The notes under the pieces were generated by a model. It saw only the letters and a program-made list of their open reading frames with translations. It did no database searches and was not told the origin of the DNA. A DNA stretch of 64,000 nucleotides. Origin: Rhodococcus rhodnii (GTDB lineage Bacteria; Actinomycetota; Actinomycetes; Mycobacteriales; Pseudonocardiaceae). The stretch covers positions 1-64,000 of the forward strand of contig JOAA01000040.1 of the NCBI GenBank assembly GCA_000720375.1. The letters run 5' to 3'. The translations under genes and the position numbers were made by a program. The number at the start of each line of letters is the position of its first letter. The first letter of the stretch is position 1. This document shows positions 27,674 to 38,600 of this stretch, in pieces.

Positions 27674-29202
27674 CTGTCCACATCGACGCGGACGTGACCG
27701 ATGTGGTCGGTCACGTCCCGCGCCGACTGTTCGGCTCATTCGTCGAACACATGGGACGCGGGGTGTACACCGGGATCTACGAACCCGGACACCCCGCCGC
27801 CGACGAACGAGGATTCCGGCATGACGTGCTGGACCTCGTCCGGGAGCTCGGCCCGACCGTGGTGCGCTATCCCGGTGGCAACTTCGTGTCCGGCTACCGA
27901 TGGGAGGACGGCGTCGGTCCCGTGGACCGGCGCCCGGTGCGGCTCGATCCCGCCTGGCACAGCGTGGAAAGCAACCAGTTCGGGCTGCACGAGTTCATGG
28001 ACTGGGCCCAAACGACTGGCGTCGAACCCATGTACGCGGTCAACCTCGGCACGCGCGGCATGCAGGAGGCCATGGACGTCCTCGAGTACTGCAACCACCC
28101 GGGTGGAACCACACTGAGCGAACAGCGTCGCGCGAACGGGGCCGATCGTCCTTTTCAGATCCGGCTGTGGTGTCTCGGCAACGAGATGGACGGCCCCTGG
28201 CAGATCGGCCACAAGACCGCTGACGAGTACGGCAGGCTCGCCGCGGAGACCGCACGCGCCATGCGCATGATCGACCCCCGTGTCGAACTCGTCGTCGCTG
28301 GCAGCTCCAGCAGGCAGATGCCGACGTTCGGATCATGGGAACGGACCGTGCTGAGCCACACCGCCGCGCTGGTGGACCACATCTCGCTGCATGCGTACTA
28401 CCAAGAACTCGACGGCGACGCTGACAGCTACCTCGCCAGCGCGGTAGCACTGGACGGCTACATCCGCACCACCGCCGGCATCATCGACGAGACGCTGGCG
28501 AATCTCAGGCTGGACAAGAAGATCGGGATCAGCGTCGACGAGTGGAACAGCTGGGACCTGCGCCGGTGGAACGACATCGACTCCGCCCAGCTCGCCGCCG
28601 AGGGCTGGCAGCGAGCTCCGAGGATCATCGAGGACACCTACACGGTCACCGATGCCGTCGTGGTCGGTTCACTGCTGAGCTGCCTGCTGCGCAACGTCGA
28701 TCGGGTCAGCATGGCCAACCAGGCACAGCTGGTGAACGTCATCGCGCCCATCCGCTCCGAACCGGGCGGCCCGTCCTGGCGGCAGACGATCTTCCACCCG
28801 TTCCGGCTCGTCGCCGCCTCCGCCCGTGGATCGAGCCTGCGGCTGACCGTCAACGGGGAACGGATCCACACCTCCCAGCATGGTGAGGTCGACATCGTCG
28901 ATGCCGCGGCGACCGTGGACTCCGGACACTGCGCGGTGTTCCTCACCAACCGCTCGACAACTTCAGCCACCGAAGTCCGGCTCTGGATTCGGGGAACAGT
29001 CATGGACCTCGCGGATGCCTGGACCATCGCCACACCCGACGGGCTCACCCGCCACGCCACCAATACCGCCGAGTCACAGCCCGTCCAGCCCACAAGGCTG
29101 CCGGGCGTCGCAGCGGTCCCGCACCACGGAGGAACCATCATCACCGCCACGCTTCCGCCGCTGTCCTGGACCGCGCTTCGATTGGGAGGACAGGGTGCCT
29201 GA
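27670..29202 (+). CDS. abfA: Intracellular GH51 alpha-L-arabinofuranosidase
   Basis: Protein of 510 residues without a signal peptide, so it acts in the cytoplasm on imported arabino-oligosaccharides. Start FGSFVEHMGRGVYTGIYEP and VVRYPGGNFVSGYRWEDG are the GH51 hallmarks. Acid/base is E172 (CLGNEMDGPW) and nucleophile is E291 (SVDEWNSW). Length is standard for the intracellular type. The ATG at 27670 overlaps the binding-protein stop, which fixes the start. Its end overlaps the GH35 start by eight bases. Confidence 0.93.
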   Translation: MTVHIDADVTDVVGHVPRRLFGSFVEHMGRGVYTGIYEPGHPAADERGFRHDVLDLVRELGPTVVRYPGGNFVSGYRWEDGVGPVDRRPVRLDPAWHSVESNQFGLHEFMDWAQTTGVEPMYAVNLGTRGMQEAMDVLEYCNHPGGTTLSEQRRANGADRPFQIRLWCLGNEMDGPWQIGHKTADEYGRLAAETARAMRMIDPRVELVVAGSSSRQMPTFGSWERTVLSHTAALVDHISLHAYYQELDGDADSYLASAVALDGYIRTTAGIIDETLANLRLDKKIGISVDEWNSWDLRRWNDIDSAQLAAEGWQRAPRIIEDTYTVTDAVVVGSLLSCLLRNVDRVSMANQAQLVNVIAPIRSEPGGPSWRQTIFHPFRLVAASARGSSLRLTVNGERIHTSQHGEVDIVDAAATVDSGHCAVFLTNRSTTSATEVRLWIRGTVMDLADAWTIATPDGLTRHATNTAESQPVQPTRLPGVAAVPHHGGTIITATLPPLSWTALRLGGQGA

Positions 29203-30940
29203 GTTCACCATCGGTGAGAACGACTTCCTGCTCGACGGCCGGCCGTTCCAGATCATCTCCGGTGCACTGCACTACTTCCGGGTGCACCCGGACCTGTGGG
29301 CCGACCGCATCGAGAAGGCCCGTCAGATGGGCCTGAACACCATCGAGACGTACGTCGCCTGGAACGCCCACTCCCCCGAGCCCGGCGAGTTCGACCTGTC
29401 CGGTGGTCTGGACCTCGACCGGTTCCTGCGCATGATCGCGGAAGCCGGGATGTACGCGATTGTCCGGCCAGGCCCGTACATCTGCGCCGAATGGGACAAC
29501 GGTGGCCTGCCTGCCTGGTTGTTCCGCGACCCGGAGGTCGGCGTACGCCAGTACGAGCCGCGCTATCTGGCCGCGGTCCGTGAGTATCTGGACCAGGTCT
29601 ACCGTGTCGTTGTGCCGCACCAGATCGACCGCGGCGGCCCGGTCCTGCTGGTTCAGGTCGAGAACGAGTACGGCGCGTTCGGCGACGACAAGCGCTACCT
29701 CGCCGAGCTCACCCGGTACACCCGGGACGCCGGGATCACCGTTCCACTGACCACTGTGGACCAACCGACGCCGGAGATGCTCGCGGCCGGGAGTCTGGAC
29801 GGGCTGCACCGCACCGCTTCCTTCGGCTCGCGCAGCACCGAACGCCTCGCCACGCTGCGTGCCCACCAGCCCACCGGGCCGCTCATGTGCAGCGAGTTCT
29901 GGGATGGCTGGTTCGACCACTGGGGCGCGCACCACCACACCACGCCGGTCGAGGAGTCAGCGGCCGACCTGGACGCGCTGCTCGCCGCGGGTGCGTCGGT
30001 CAACCTCTACATGTTCCACGGCGGGACCAACTTCGGCCTCACCAACGGCGCCAACGACAAGGGCGTCTACCAGCCGCTGGTGACCTCGTACGACTACGAC
30101 GCACCACTGGACGAAGCGGGCAATCCGACGCGGAAGTACCACGCTTTCCGGGAGGTGATCGCCCGCTATCACAAGGTGCCCGACAGTGTGCCGCTCCCGC
30201 CACAGCCCGCTCCCGCACTGACCGCAGAACTGCGCGATCCCGTACGGCTTCTCGACGCACCACAGCGATGGGGTACCTGGCAGTCACACGACCACCTGCC
30301 CACGTTCGACGAGCTGTCACCTATCCCGCGGCTCGCCTTGCTGCGGGCGCGAATCGACGGCAACCGGCCAAGCGTGCTGACCTTCGGCGAGATCCGTGAC
30401 CGTGCGACGGTGTTCGTCGACGGCAACCAGATCGGCACCCTGCTCAGGGAGCACCACGACCGGGCAATCGCGTTGCCCAGGTCGAACGGGGAACTTCTGG
30501 TCCTCGTGGAAGACCAGGGGCGGGTCGACTATGGCCCGCGGATCGGCGAGCCGAAAGGCATCATCGGCGGCGCGACCTTGGACGGCACCCCATTGTCCAC
30601 TTGGGACGTACTGCCGATCGACCTGACCGCCATACCGGACCTCCGGCCCGACGGCACCCCGGCGACACTGTTCGGCCCGGTCGTGATGCGTGCCGTGGTC
30701 AATGTGGACCAACCGGCCGACCTCTTCCTCGACACCGGGGACTGGGGCAAGGGAATGGTCTGGTTCAACGGTTTTCTGCTCGGCCGCTACTGGCGGCGAG
30801 GTCCACAACGGACAATGTACGTGCCTCGCCCGCTGGTCCAGCCGTACGGCAACCAGATCGTCGTCCTCGAACTGGACACCATGCTCAGCCCCGAAGTCAG
30901 TTTCGTGCCTTATCCCCTGCTCGGCCACACCGAAGCCTGA
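29195..30940 (+). CDS. Intracellular GH35 beta-galactosidase
   Basis: Protein of 581 residues without an export signal. GH35 landmarks: GALHYFRVHPDLW, IETYVAWNAHSPEPG, RPGPYICAEWDNGGLP, acid/base E158 (VENEYGAF) and nucleophile E234 (CSEFWDGW), then beta-sandwich domains. It would remove terminal beta-galactose from imported galacto-oligosaccharides. The GTG at 29195 follows GGGAGGA; upstream residues in the open frame are a shadow of GH51. Confidence 0.92.
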   Translation: MPEFTIGENDFLLDGRPFQIISGALHYFRVHPDLWADRIEKARQMGLNTIETYVAWNAHSPEPGEFDLSGGLDLDRFLRMIAEAGMYAIVRPGPYICAEWDNGGLPAWLFRDPEVGVRQYEPRYLAAVREYLDQVYRVVVPHQIDRGGPVLLVQVENEYGAFGDDKRYLAELTRYTRDAGITVPLTTVDQPTPEMLAAGSLDGLHRTASFGSRSTERLATLRAHQPTGPLMCSEFWDGWFDHWGAHHHTTPVEESAADLDALLAAGASVNLYMFHGGTNFGLTNGANDKGVYQPLVTSYDYDAPLDEAGNPTRKYHAFREVIARYHKVPDSVPLPPQPAPALTAELRDPVRLLDAPQRWGTWQSHDHLPTFDELSPIPRLALLRARIDGNRPSVLTFGEIRDRATVFVDGNQIGTLLREHHDRAIALPRSNGELLVLVEDQGRVDYGPRIGEPKGIIGGATLDGTPLSTWDVLPIDLTAIPDLRPDGTPATLFGPVVMRAVVNVDQPADLFLDTGDWGKGMVWFNGFLLGRYWRRGPQRTMYVPRPLVQPYGNQIVVLELDTMLSPEVSFVPYPLLGHTEA

Positions 30941-30960
30941 ACGAAAGGGGTGGTTCAACG

Positions 30961-32946
30961 ATGAACCTCCGGCGTGTGCTCACTGTTCTCTGCGTCCCAT
31001 TAGCGACCGCGGCCGCGGTGCCCGTCGTCGCCTCGGCGGCCGATTCGGTCACCGTCCGGCCTGATCCGACCTATCGCCAGGAGCCCTTCGAGGGGTGGGG
31101 CGCGAGCCTGGCGTGGATGGCCGTGGCCACCGGCGGCTATCCCGACCAGATCCGCACCAAGCTCGCGGACATGGTCTTCGGCCCGGAGGGGCTGAACTTC
31201 ACCATCGCCCGGTTCAACATCGGCGGCGGCAACGCCCCGGACGTACCGCCCTATCTGCGTCCTGGCGGCGCGGTGCCGGGTTGGTGGAAGGCGCCGGCTG
31301 GGACGACCCGCAACGACAAGGACTGGTGGACGCCCACCGATCCCGCCGAGTTCAACCCCGCGGCCGACCCGAACCAGCGCTGGTGGGTGGACCGGATCAA
31401 GAACCGGGTGACCAAGTGGGAGACGTTCAGCAACTCCCCGCCGTACTTCCACACCGTCTCCGGGTACGTCTCCGGCGGTTTCAACGCCACCGACGAGCAG
31501 TTGCGCACCGAGAAGATCGGTGACTACACCGCGTATCTGGCAAAGGCCACGAAGACCCTCGAACGCGCGCACGGGATCACGGTGTCCTCAGTGGACCCGT
31601 TCAACGAGCCCAACACCAACTACTGGAAGACCACCCTGGGCAGCAACGGAAATCCCACCGGCGGGCGCCAGGAAGGCGCGCACATCGGACCGGCCGTGCA
31701 GTCGCAGGTGATCCCTGAGATGCGCAAGGCGTTGTCGGCGGCGGGATCCCAGGCCGTGGTCTCCGCACCGGACGAGACCAACCCGGATCTGTTCGCAGCC
31801 GACTGGTACGGCTGGTCGCCCGAGTCCCGCGCACAGGTCAAGCAGCTCAACGTGCACACCTACGGCACCGGAAACCGTCCTGTCGCAAGGGACATCGCCA
31901 AGGGCGCGGCGAAACCGCTGTGGATGAGCGAGGTCGGCGGGAGCTGGCTGGACCGGCAGGACTTCACCAGCATGGACCCCGGCCTCGGCCTGGCCAGGCA
32001 GATCACCGACGACCTGCGGCTGCTCGAGCCGAGGGCGTGGGTCAGCTGGCAGCCGATCGAGGACTACAACAACATGAAGCCGGGCGGCGAGACGCCCGCC
32101 GGGATGAACTGGGGCGAGATCCAGGTTCCGTTCGACTGCCCGCGTGACGCCACCCTTGCGACGTGTCCGATCAGGACGAACACGAAGTACCACACGATGC
32201 GTAACTTCACCCACTACATCAAGCCAGGCGACCGGATCATCGGGGTGAACGACACCGCCAGCACCGTCGCGATGCGCGGCGAGAACCTGGCAACTGTCGT
32301 GCACGCCAACGCCACTACTGCGGACCGTGACGTGGTGCTTGACTTGTCCGGCTTCGGGAACATCCGCAACGGCGCGACCGTCACTCCGGTGATCACGGAC
32401 GTCAGCAGGGCGCTGCAGCGCGGCGCTCCGGTGCGGGTGATCAACAAGAAGGCCACCATCCGCGTTCCCGCGAGGTCCGTGACGAGCTTCGTCGTCAACG
32501 GTGTCAGTTCCGCGGCGCCGGGCACCGGAATCGGCTCAGGCAAGCCGTTCTCGTTCACCGGAGTCCAAAGTGGCAAGTCACTGAACGCCGAGAACGGCTC
32601 GGTCGTCCAGCGGACGACGGACGCGTCAGCGCCCACGCAGCGTTGGGTTCTCACCAACCGCACCGGCTGCCACGGCAACCGCGACCAGTACACCATCACC
32701 AACGCCGGCACCAAGCAGGTGCTCAGCACGGCCGACGGCGCCGTGACACTGGCCGCGCCCGGCACCGACAACGCCGCGTCGCGCTGGATACTATCCAGCA
32801 CAGGCGATACGACGTGGACGTTCGTCAACGTGGGCACCGGCCAGTTGCTGGATGTCGTTGGCGAATCTCGTGAGGACGGCGCTCGAATCGGGCTCTACCG
32901 TCCCACCAACGGCGCGAACCAGAGGTGGACAGCCGCCGCACAGTAG
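30961..32946 (+). CDS. Secreted GH30 endo-beta-1,6-galactanase-like enzyme with ricin-type domain
   Basis: Protein of 661 residues with a Sec signal (about 1-27). The GH30 barrel starts with EPFEGWGASLAWMA and has acid/base E216 (DPFNEPNTNYW) and nucleophile E324 (MSEVGGSW). WETFSNSPPYFHTVSGYVSGG resembles the GH30 subfamily that cuts beta-1,6-galactan side chains of plant arabinogalactan. A beta-sandwich then a ricin-type beta-trefoil (about 525-661) follow. GAAAGGGG precedes the ATG. It is the last gene of the operon and the only secreted hydrolase in it, so it probably generates the transported oligosaccharide. Confidence 0.87.
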   Translation: MNLRRVLTVLCVPLATAAAVPVVASAADSVTVRPDPTYRQEPFEGWGASLAWMAVATGGYPDQIRTKLADMVFGPEGLNFTIARFNIGGGNAPDVPPYLRPGGAVPGWWKAPAGTTRNDKDWWTPTDPAEFNPAADPNQRWWVDRIKNRVTKWETFSNSPPYFHTVSGYVSGGFNATDEQLRTEKIGDYTAYLAKATKTLERAHGITVSSVDPFNEPNTNYWKTTLGSNGNPTGGRQEGAHIGPAVQSQVIPEMRKALSAAGSQAVVSAPDETNPDLFAADWYGWSPESRAQVKQLNVHTYGTGNRPVARDIAKGAAKPLWMSEVGGSWLDRQDFTSMDPGLGLARQITDDLRLLEPRAWVSWQPIEDYNNMKPGGETPAGMNWGEIQVPFDCPRDATLATCPIRTNTKYHTMRNFTHYIKPGDRIIGVNDTASTVAMRGENLATVVHANATTADRDVVLDLSGFGNIRNGATVTPVITDVSRALQRGAPVRVINKKATIRVPARSVTSFVVNGVSSAAPGTGIGSGKPFSFTGVQSGKSLNAENGSVVQRTTDASAPTQRWVLTNRTGCHGNRDQYTITNAGTKQVLSTADGAVTLAAPGTDNAASRWILSSTGDTTWTFVNVGTGQLLDVVGESREDGARIGLYRPTNGANQRWTAAAQ

Positions 32947-32947
32947 A

Positions 32948-33961
32948 TCATGGGCGCAACAGGAATCCGGGCACCAACGGATCGTCCGGGTCGATCGAGA
33001 ACACATGCTCCCCCGTGCGGTAGGCCATGCCTGTGATCTGCGGGATGACAGCAGAACGTGCGTCGACGGTTCCCAGGACCGTCCCGGTGAACGTGCTGCC
33101 AACGATCGAGTCGTGCCGCAGCACAGTGCCCGCTGGCAGCCGACCCTCGGCTGCCAGCACCGCGATCCGGGCACACGTCCCTGAGCCGCACGGGGAACGG
33201 TCGACTTGTCCATCAGCGAACACCGCGACGTTGCGCTGATGGACAAGTCCGTCGGCGCCGCCGAGGTCGTCAAACCAGATGGTGCCGTAGATGCCGGTCA
33301 GTCGCGGGTCGGTCGGGTGCGTGGCATACGCGGTGTCGTTGAGCGCCCATTTGATCTCACGTCCGACCGCGACGAGCTCGCCGAGACACTCTGGAGTGAC
33401 CGCCAACCCGACCTGGCCAGCGGGCAACGTCGCGTAGATCGCTCCGCCGTAGGCCACGGTCACGGTCACCTCGCCACGGGAAGTGGCCACCGGCACGTCG
33501 GTGGCCACCACCCAGCTGGGCACGTTGACGAAGTCGACAGCCACTATCCGCGCGTCCTCGCGATGCACCCGTGCGGTCACCCGACCGGACGGCACATCGA
33601 TCACCACGTCCACACTGCCGGTAACCGGAGCCGTCACCCGGCCGGTCTGCACCGCCCACACGCCGAGTGCGATAGTCCCGTGTCCACACGCGGTCGAGAA
33701 ACCGTCCTTGTGCCAGAACAGCACGCCGAGATGAGCACCATCGTCGTCCGGCGGCACGATGAACCCGCCGTACATGTCGGCATGTCCGCGAGGCTCCGAG
33801 CACAGCACCGCCCGCAGCGCCTGGATGTCAGGATCCTCGATTGCCCGAGCGCGACGCTCGGCCACCGTCACCCCGGGAATTGGCACCGGCGGATCGGCCA
33901 CGATCCGAAAAGGCTCCCCACCCGTGTGGTAATCCGTGGTCACGATCGTCGACGGCAGCAC
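32948..33961 (-). CDS. Proline racemase / 4-hydroxyproline epimerase family protein
   Basis: Protein of about 337 residues. Both catalytic cysteines are present, C92 (TACGHGT) and C258 (SPCGSGT), which fits racemase/epimerase activity; the trans-3-hydroxyproline dehydratase branch usually replaces one of them. Opening residues TDYHTGGEPFRIV are typical. The GTG at 33961 is chosen because the family N-terminus starts there; its ribosome-binding site is weak. The gene ends one base from the stop of the arabinogalactan GH30 gene. Arabinogalactan proteins carry glycans on hydroxyproline, so a functional link is attractive but unproven. Confidence 0.82.
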   Translation of the reverse strand: MLPSTIVTTDYHTGGEPFRIVADPPVPIPGVTVAERRARAIEDPDIQALRAVLCSEPRGHADMYGGFIVPPDDDGAHLGVLFWHKDGFSTACGHGTIALGVWAVQTGRVTAPVTGSVDVVIDVPSGRVTARVHREDARIVAVDFVNVPSWVVATDVPVATSRGEVTVTVAYGGAIYATLPAGQVGLAVTPECLGELVAVGREIKWALNDTAYATHPTDPRLTGIYGTIWFDDLGGADGLVHQRNVAVFADGQVDRSPCGSGTCARIAVLAAEGRLPAGTVLRHDSIVGSTFTGTVLGTVDARSAVIPQITGMAYRTGEHVFSIDPDDPLVPGFLLRP

Positions 33962-34061
33962 TACGGCATCGTCCCATGCCGATCTCGCCTCGACTGACCG
34001 TAACGAGAACTCGCTGTGGACCGAGATACGGAGAGCCGTTACGCCAGACCGCGAGGATGAG

Positions 34062-35666
34062 ATGACCAACCGTCGCGCAGTTCGGGAGCCCGCGTCGGTG
34101 ACGCGGATGTGGCAGATTCTCGACGGCGAGGCGGATCCGGCCGACCAGGACAGTCCACGGAAGCTCAGCGCGTTGGTGGACGCGACATGGGACCTGTGGC
34201 GCCGGCTCGACGACCCCGATCTGCCCCGCACGAATGTCCTTCGCGGCCAGCGCCGGAAAGCTGCCCGGGCCGGTGCCCCGGCTGATTTGCTGGGTTTCAT
34301 CGACGAGGTGTGCGAGTTCGTCGAACAGACGGAGCCTGTGGCCGCAACTGAGCGCGACGACCGGTGGGCGTCCGCCGGAGTGTTCTCCTGGGCGCATGAT
34401 GTGTCGGCGGCGCGGACGCCGGACCTGGATCGGCTCGCGGCGGCCTGTGACGCCAGCTGGAAGCTCTACACGTCGGCATGTCTGCTCGGGCTCGACAACT
34501 GGCGGCGGGAGATCGCGGACGTCGTGCTGAGGCGGTCACGTGATGTGTTCGTTCCGGCTGGTCATTTGGGACGATGGCGTGTCGCGGCGAAGTACCGCGG
34601 CTACCACCACGTTGTCTTCATGGCCGTGCAGCGGCTCGCGTCCGATGAGGACCCGGTGTTCGAGCAGCATTTCATGCTTCACAACCCGAATCCGATCCCG
34701 GACGTGATCGGGGGTTATCTGGGCAAGGAACACGTCCGCCAGCAGGAGTTGCTCGGGAGCTTGTCGAAGAACGCCGTGGCGTTGGACATCGGTATGCACA
34801 TCCGTGGGTCCGAGTACGACTCCAACCAGTTCGTCGGCGGGTACGAGCACTGCGTGGACGACGAAATCCGTGCTGTGGTCAGTCGTATCGGCCCACAGGA
34901 CGTCCAGGCGATCACAGTTCCCCGTGAGCACTTCGGGATCGGCGTTCCCGCGCTGTACTACCGCAGCTATCAGCAAGATTCCCCGGCTGTGGACTTCTCG
35001 GTGTGCACGTGGCTGCTGCCGCAGGACGAGGATTACCGCCGGGATCTCGGCGAACGGTGGGAAAGGCTGACCGGGCAGGACGTGGTCGCCGACGCCGTGA
35101 CCGCCGCCGAACTCGCCGGTGAGGCGGCTGACATCGACCCGGAGATCGACGCGAAAGCACGCGCGTTTTTCGTGCGCACCATGGAGAATTTGGTCGCGGC
35201 GGGACGGTTCGGCGACGTGATCAGAGTCGTCGACGCCACTGAACCGTGGCTTGCGTCCATCCTCGACGACTCAGAGCACGGATGGCTGCGGGCCTACTAT
35301 CAGGTGGCGCGGACCACGACGGTGCCGCGGGACGAGGCGCCGTGGTTGATCAGCGACGCTTGTGCCGCCCTGGCGACCTCGGATCGGCCTCAGGACTTGA
35401 CCCAGTGCGAGTCGTTGCTCCGGACGGTGCTCACCGACCAGACGTACGCCAACCAGCACGACCAGTTGATCGGATCGCTGATCCGCTGCAAAATCCGGCA
35501 AACAACCGTGGAAATGAACGTCCGGCCGGCAGCTGAACTGTCGGTGCTGTTGGACGAACTCGACATCAGCACAGACCTGGTCCACGCCGCGAGGATCGGC
35601 ATCGTCGCCCTGGTCGGCCCAGCAGTCGGCGGACGAGTTGTATGCGGCTGTCGACGCGGTCGGTAA
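34062..35666 (+). CDS. Giant CHAT protein, N-terminal part (frame breaks near 35616)
   Basis: Frame of 534 residues from the ATG at 34062 (GAGG upstream). I recognise no named domain; it looks like mixed alpha/beta then helical repeats from about residue 370. The last ~16 residues after LVHAARIGIVALV turn Gly/Arg-rich (ending CGCRRGR), which looks out of frame. Dropping one base near 35616 joins IVALV to AQQSADELYAAVDAVG in the frame of the next entry, giving one protein of about 1,891 residues. Either this is one gene with a frameshift (real or a sequencing error), or two coupled genes overlapping by 29 bases. I favour one gene. Confidence 0.7.
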   Translation: MTNRRAVREPASVTRMWQILDGEADPADQDSPRKLSALVDATWDLWRRLDDPDLPRTNVLRGQRRKAARAGAPADLLGFIDEVCEFVEQTEPVAATERDDRWASAGVFSWAHDVSAARTPDLDRLAAACDASWKLYTSACLLGLDNWRREIADVVLRRSRDVFVPAGHLGRWRVAAKYRGYHHVVFMAVQRLASDEDPVFEQHFMLHNPNPIPDVIGGYLGKEHVRQQELLGSLSKNAVALDIGMHIRGSEYDSNQFVGGYEHCVDDEIRAVVSRIGPQDVQAITVPREHFGIGVPALYYRSYQQDSPAVDFSVCTWLLPQDEDYRRDLGERWERLTGQDVVADAVTAAELAGEAADIDPEIDAKARAFFVRTMENLVAAGRFGDVIRVVDATEPWLASILDDSEHGWLRAYYQVARTTTVPRDEAPWLISDACAALATSDRPQDLTQCESLLRTVLTDQTYANQHDQLIGSLIRCKIRQTTVEMNVRPAAELSVLLDELDISTDLVHAARIGIVALVGPAVGGRVVCGCRRGR

Positions 35667-38600
35667 TCACCCGGAGCTCGACGAGTTGGGCGATCTCCTG
35701 GCGCTGGTGGCGCCAAGGCCGAGCCCGGAGGCAGACGCCGCCACGCCTTGGGTTGGCACGGCGATCAGCCCGCTGACGCAGCAAGCACTGTCGATTGAGG
35801 ACTGGGCGACAGCCGTCCACAGTGCACGAAACGATCTGGACGCGCTGGCTGGGAAAGGTCCAGAATGGCTCGCGCTGGTCGGAATCCTCGCCAGGGCATT
35901 GCGTGGAGTCGCCGACACGACAACCGATCAGGACACCGTCGCCGCTGTGGCGGCCGAGGCACGTGAATTGCTGGACGCCGCCGGAGACCATCTGCTCGCC
36001 GCGGTGGGTGAGCCGGAGCGGTTGTGGGTGCTGGCCGCGTGCAGTCTTGGCCTGACTGCGATCGCGCTGTCCGACGGGCCGATTCCCGCGCTGGTTTCGC
36101 AGTTGCTCGAACGCGCCACCGAGGTCGCCGCGCAGGGTCCTGACCCGCTCATGCTCGCCGAGTGCCGGCACGGCCTCGCGCACGCCTTGCTCGGCCGATC
36201 CGATGGTGAGCCACTGGACAACCTGTATCGAGCGCTGGCTTTGTTCAGGGAAACCCTTGTCACGTACCAGGAAGTACGCAAGCAGCCCGGCGGGCGAATT
36301 CGCCTGCCCGGCCTGCCTGAGCACTTCGACTACGTCAATCTGGCCGCTGTGCACTCGAAGATCGCGACCATGCTGCATCACCAGAACGAGGAGCCACTGG
36401 TCGCGGCACTGCACGTCCGGGCCGCGCTGTGGACGTACAGCGTCGCCAGGGATATCGCCAAGAAGAACGACGACCCGCTGAGCGCTGCACGCGCGCAACT
36501 GCGACTGGCGCGCCTGAAATCGAGCCTCGCGTCGGCCTGCCTTGACCACACCCGCGTGCACAAGGGCGCGTTCCGCCGAGACTTCCAGCTCTACCTCGCG
36601 GTGATCGAGGATGTGCCCGCGTCGACATGGGATTTCGCGTCCCGCTACGCCTTGTCGGCGCTGTGGGACGTCGATCACGCCCTGCTGACGTTCTTGATGG
36701 CGAACGACGACGAAGGTGTCGCTGAGGCGCTGAGCACCGCGTTTGAAGTCGGCGGCCTGGCCCTGCTCCGGCACGGCGTGACCGGCGTGCCGATCATGAT
36801 GGACGACAACCAGTCGAACATGGCCCGGATGCGCCGGGTCGCGCTCGTGGTCCTGCATTCGGCGTTCCATCGGGTGCTTGGCCACCGGATCGCCCGCGAT
36901 GACACCGGCCTGGGGCTGGAGATCCTGCGCTGGACCCGGTATCTGACCGCGTTGATGCTGGTGGAGGATTTCCCACGGAGGGGAAGCGAGCTCGGCGACC
37001 TGACCACCGCGTCCGCGGACTTCGAGCGGCTGCGCTGGGAGGCCGATCCGATCCTGCGTGCCTTCGTCCGTCCCTACGCTGAGTGGCTCTCGGTGGCACG
37101 GAACGACGGAGTGACCGCCGTCAACGGGCTGGCCGCGACACCGGCCGGATCCGGCCTCGAAATCATCCTGCCGTCGCATGCCCGCTCGTTCACCGTCCAC
37201 GGGCTGGCACCCACCGAAATGCGAGTCCAGCTGCGCGACTCCTCATGGGTCAAGACGAACAGCACCGGAGCAGTGGGCAGCCAGATGCTGCACGTCGACT
37301 GGTCCGAGACTCCCCCGGTGCTGCCCGTACTGACCGGTCTCTGCGGTGAGACGGCGAAGTTCGTCGTGACTCGGCTGCCAGTAAGGAGTTGGGACGTCTG
37401 GGTCATGCACGTGGCCGTGGCGGACGGCGAACGCCTGGAGCTGTCGTTCCCGCACCGGCTGCGCGGCCCGGCCCGCACGCTGAACCGCGACGATGTGGCC
37501 ATCCTGGAGGCGCCCGGTGTCACGCTTGAGGTGTCGCAGGCGTTCGACGACGACACTGCCGTGTCCGTACGGCCCCTCGACGATGGCACTGCGCTGACCG
37601 TCCAAGGCGAGATCAGGATCGCGGTACGGGCGACTCCTCTCGTGGTCGATGCCGACGTGGCGCTGCTTGCGCGGAACGACAACGCGTTCAGCGGAGGGTG
37701 CGGTGCCGCGACGGCTTCGGCGGCAGTGTCGCCCACTCTCACGATCCCCGCATGGCTGATGCGGACGTACTCGCCGCTCTTGCTGTTCGACGACACCGTC
37801 GATGCGCGGCTATTGCTGCGGCTACGTGATTCCTCGCACCGGCACATCGTGGTGGTCGGTGCTCCGGCGACCGAGCGTGATGTGTGGCAGCTGGCGTCGG
37901 TGCTCGTCGATCCGGCTCGTGATGTCGTCTTCCTCGTCGCGCCCGACGAGGTCGATCGGGTGGTCGAGGGGGTGAACGAGCTGCTGGAAACCGTGGCACA
38001 GCTGCGGGCCGCGCCGCTCTACACCATCGCCGGTTCCCCGGACGCGCCTGATGAGCAGTCGACGGCCGTCCAGGTGATCGTGGTGCCACGGCCTCTCGCG
38101 CCCGCCGCGGTGCAACTGGCCCTCGACGTCTTCGCGTTCCGCAGGTTCCCCACGGAGGACATCCCGACCGGCACCGACGGCGTGCCTTACACGTTCCAGA
38201 TCCTCGGCGACGCGCCCGCGTGGCGACGCGTGATCACTGCCCTGCCGAACCTGGCAACGTGGGAGGACCTCCTCGCGGTGGCGCGAGTGATCACCAACGA
38301 GCTGCCGTTCGAGCAGATCGGTACTCCCCACGAGTCGTTTCTTGAGCTGTATCAACCAATGGCGAAACGGCCGGCGATCATCGTGCCCGATGATCCGGCG
38401 GTCGTCCTTGCCTGCACGCCTTACGCGCGTCACTTGGGCGCCCTGCTCCTGCCTGACGACCCAGCCGGCTGGGAAGTCGCGCGGCAGCTCGAATGTCCCC
38501 GAGTGCTCGCAGTCGAACGGCCCGGCGGCGCCGAAGAAGCAGGGGTCGCTGAGTGGCTGCCGCACGAGCCTCAGCTGATCGCGACGAAGTTCGCGGCCGT

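Noticed and set aside
33936..34061. Upstream start for the giant CHAT gene
   Set aside because: No ribosome-binding site; the extra residues overlap the divergent epimerase start, while the ATG at 34062 has GAGG.
35566..37200. 544-residue minus-strand open frame
   Set aside because: Antisense to the giant CHAT gene; low-complexity Arg/Gln/Gly composition typical of high-GC shadow frames.
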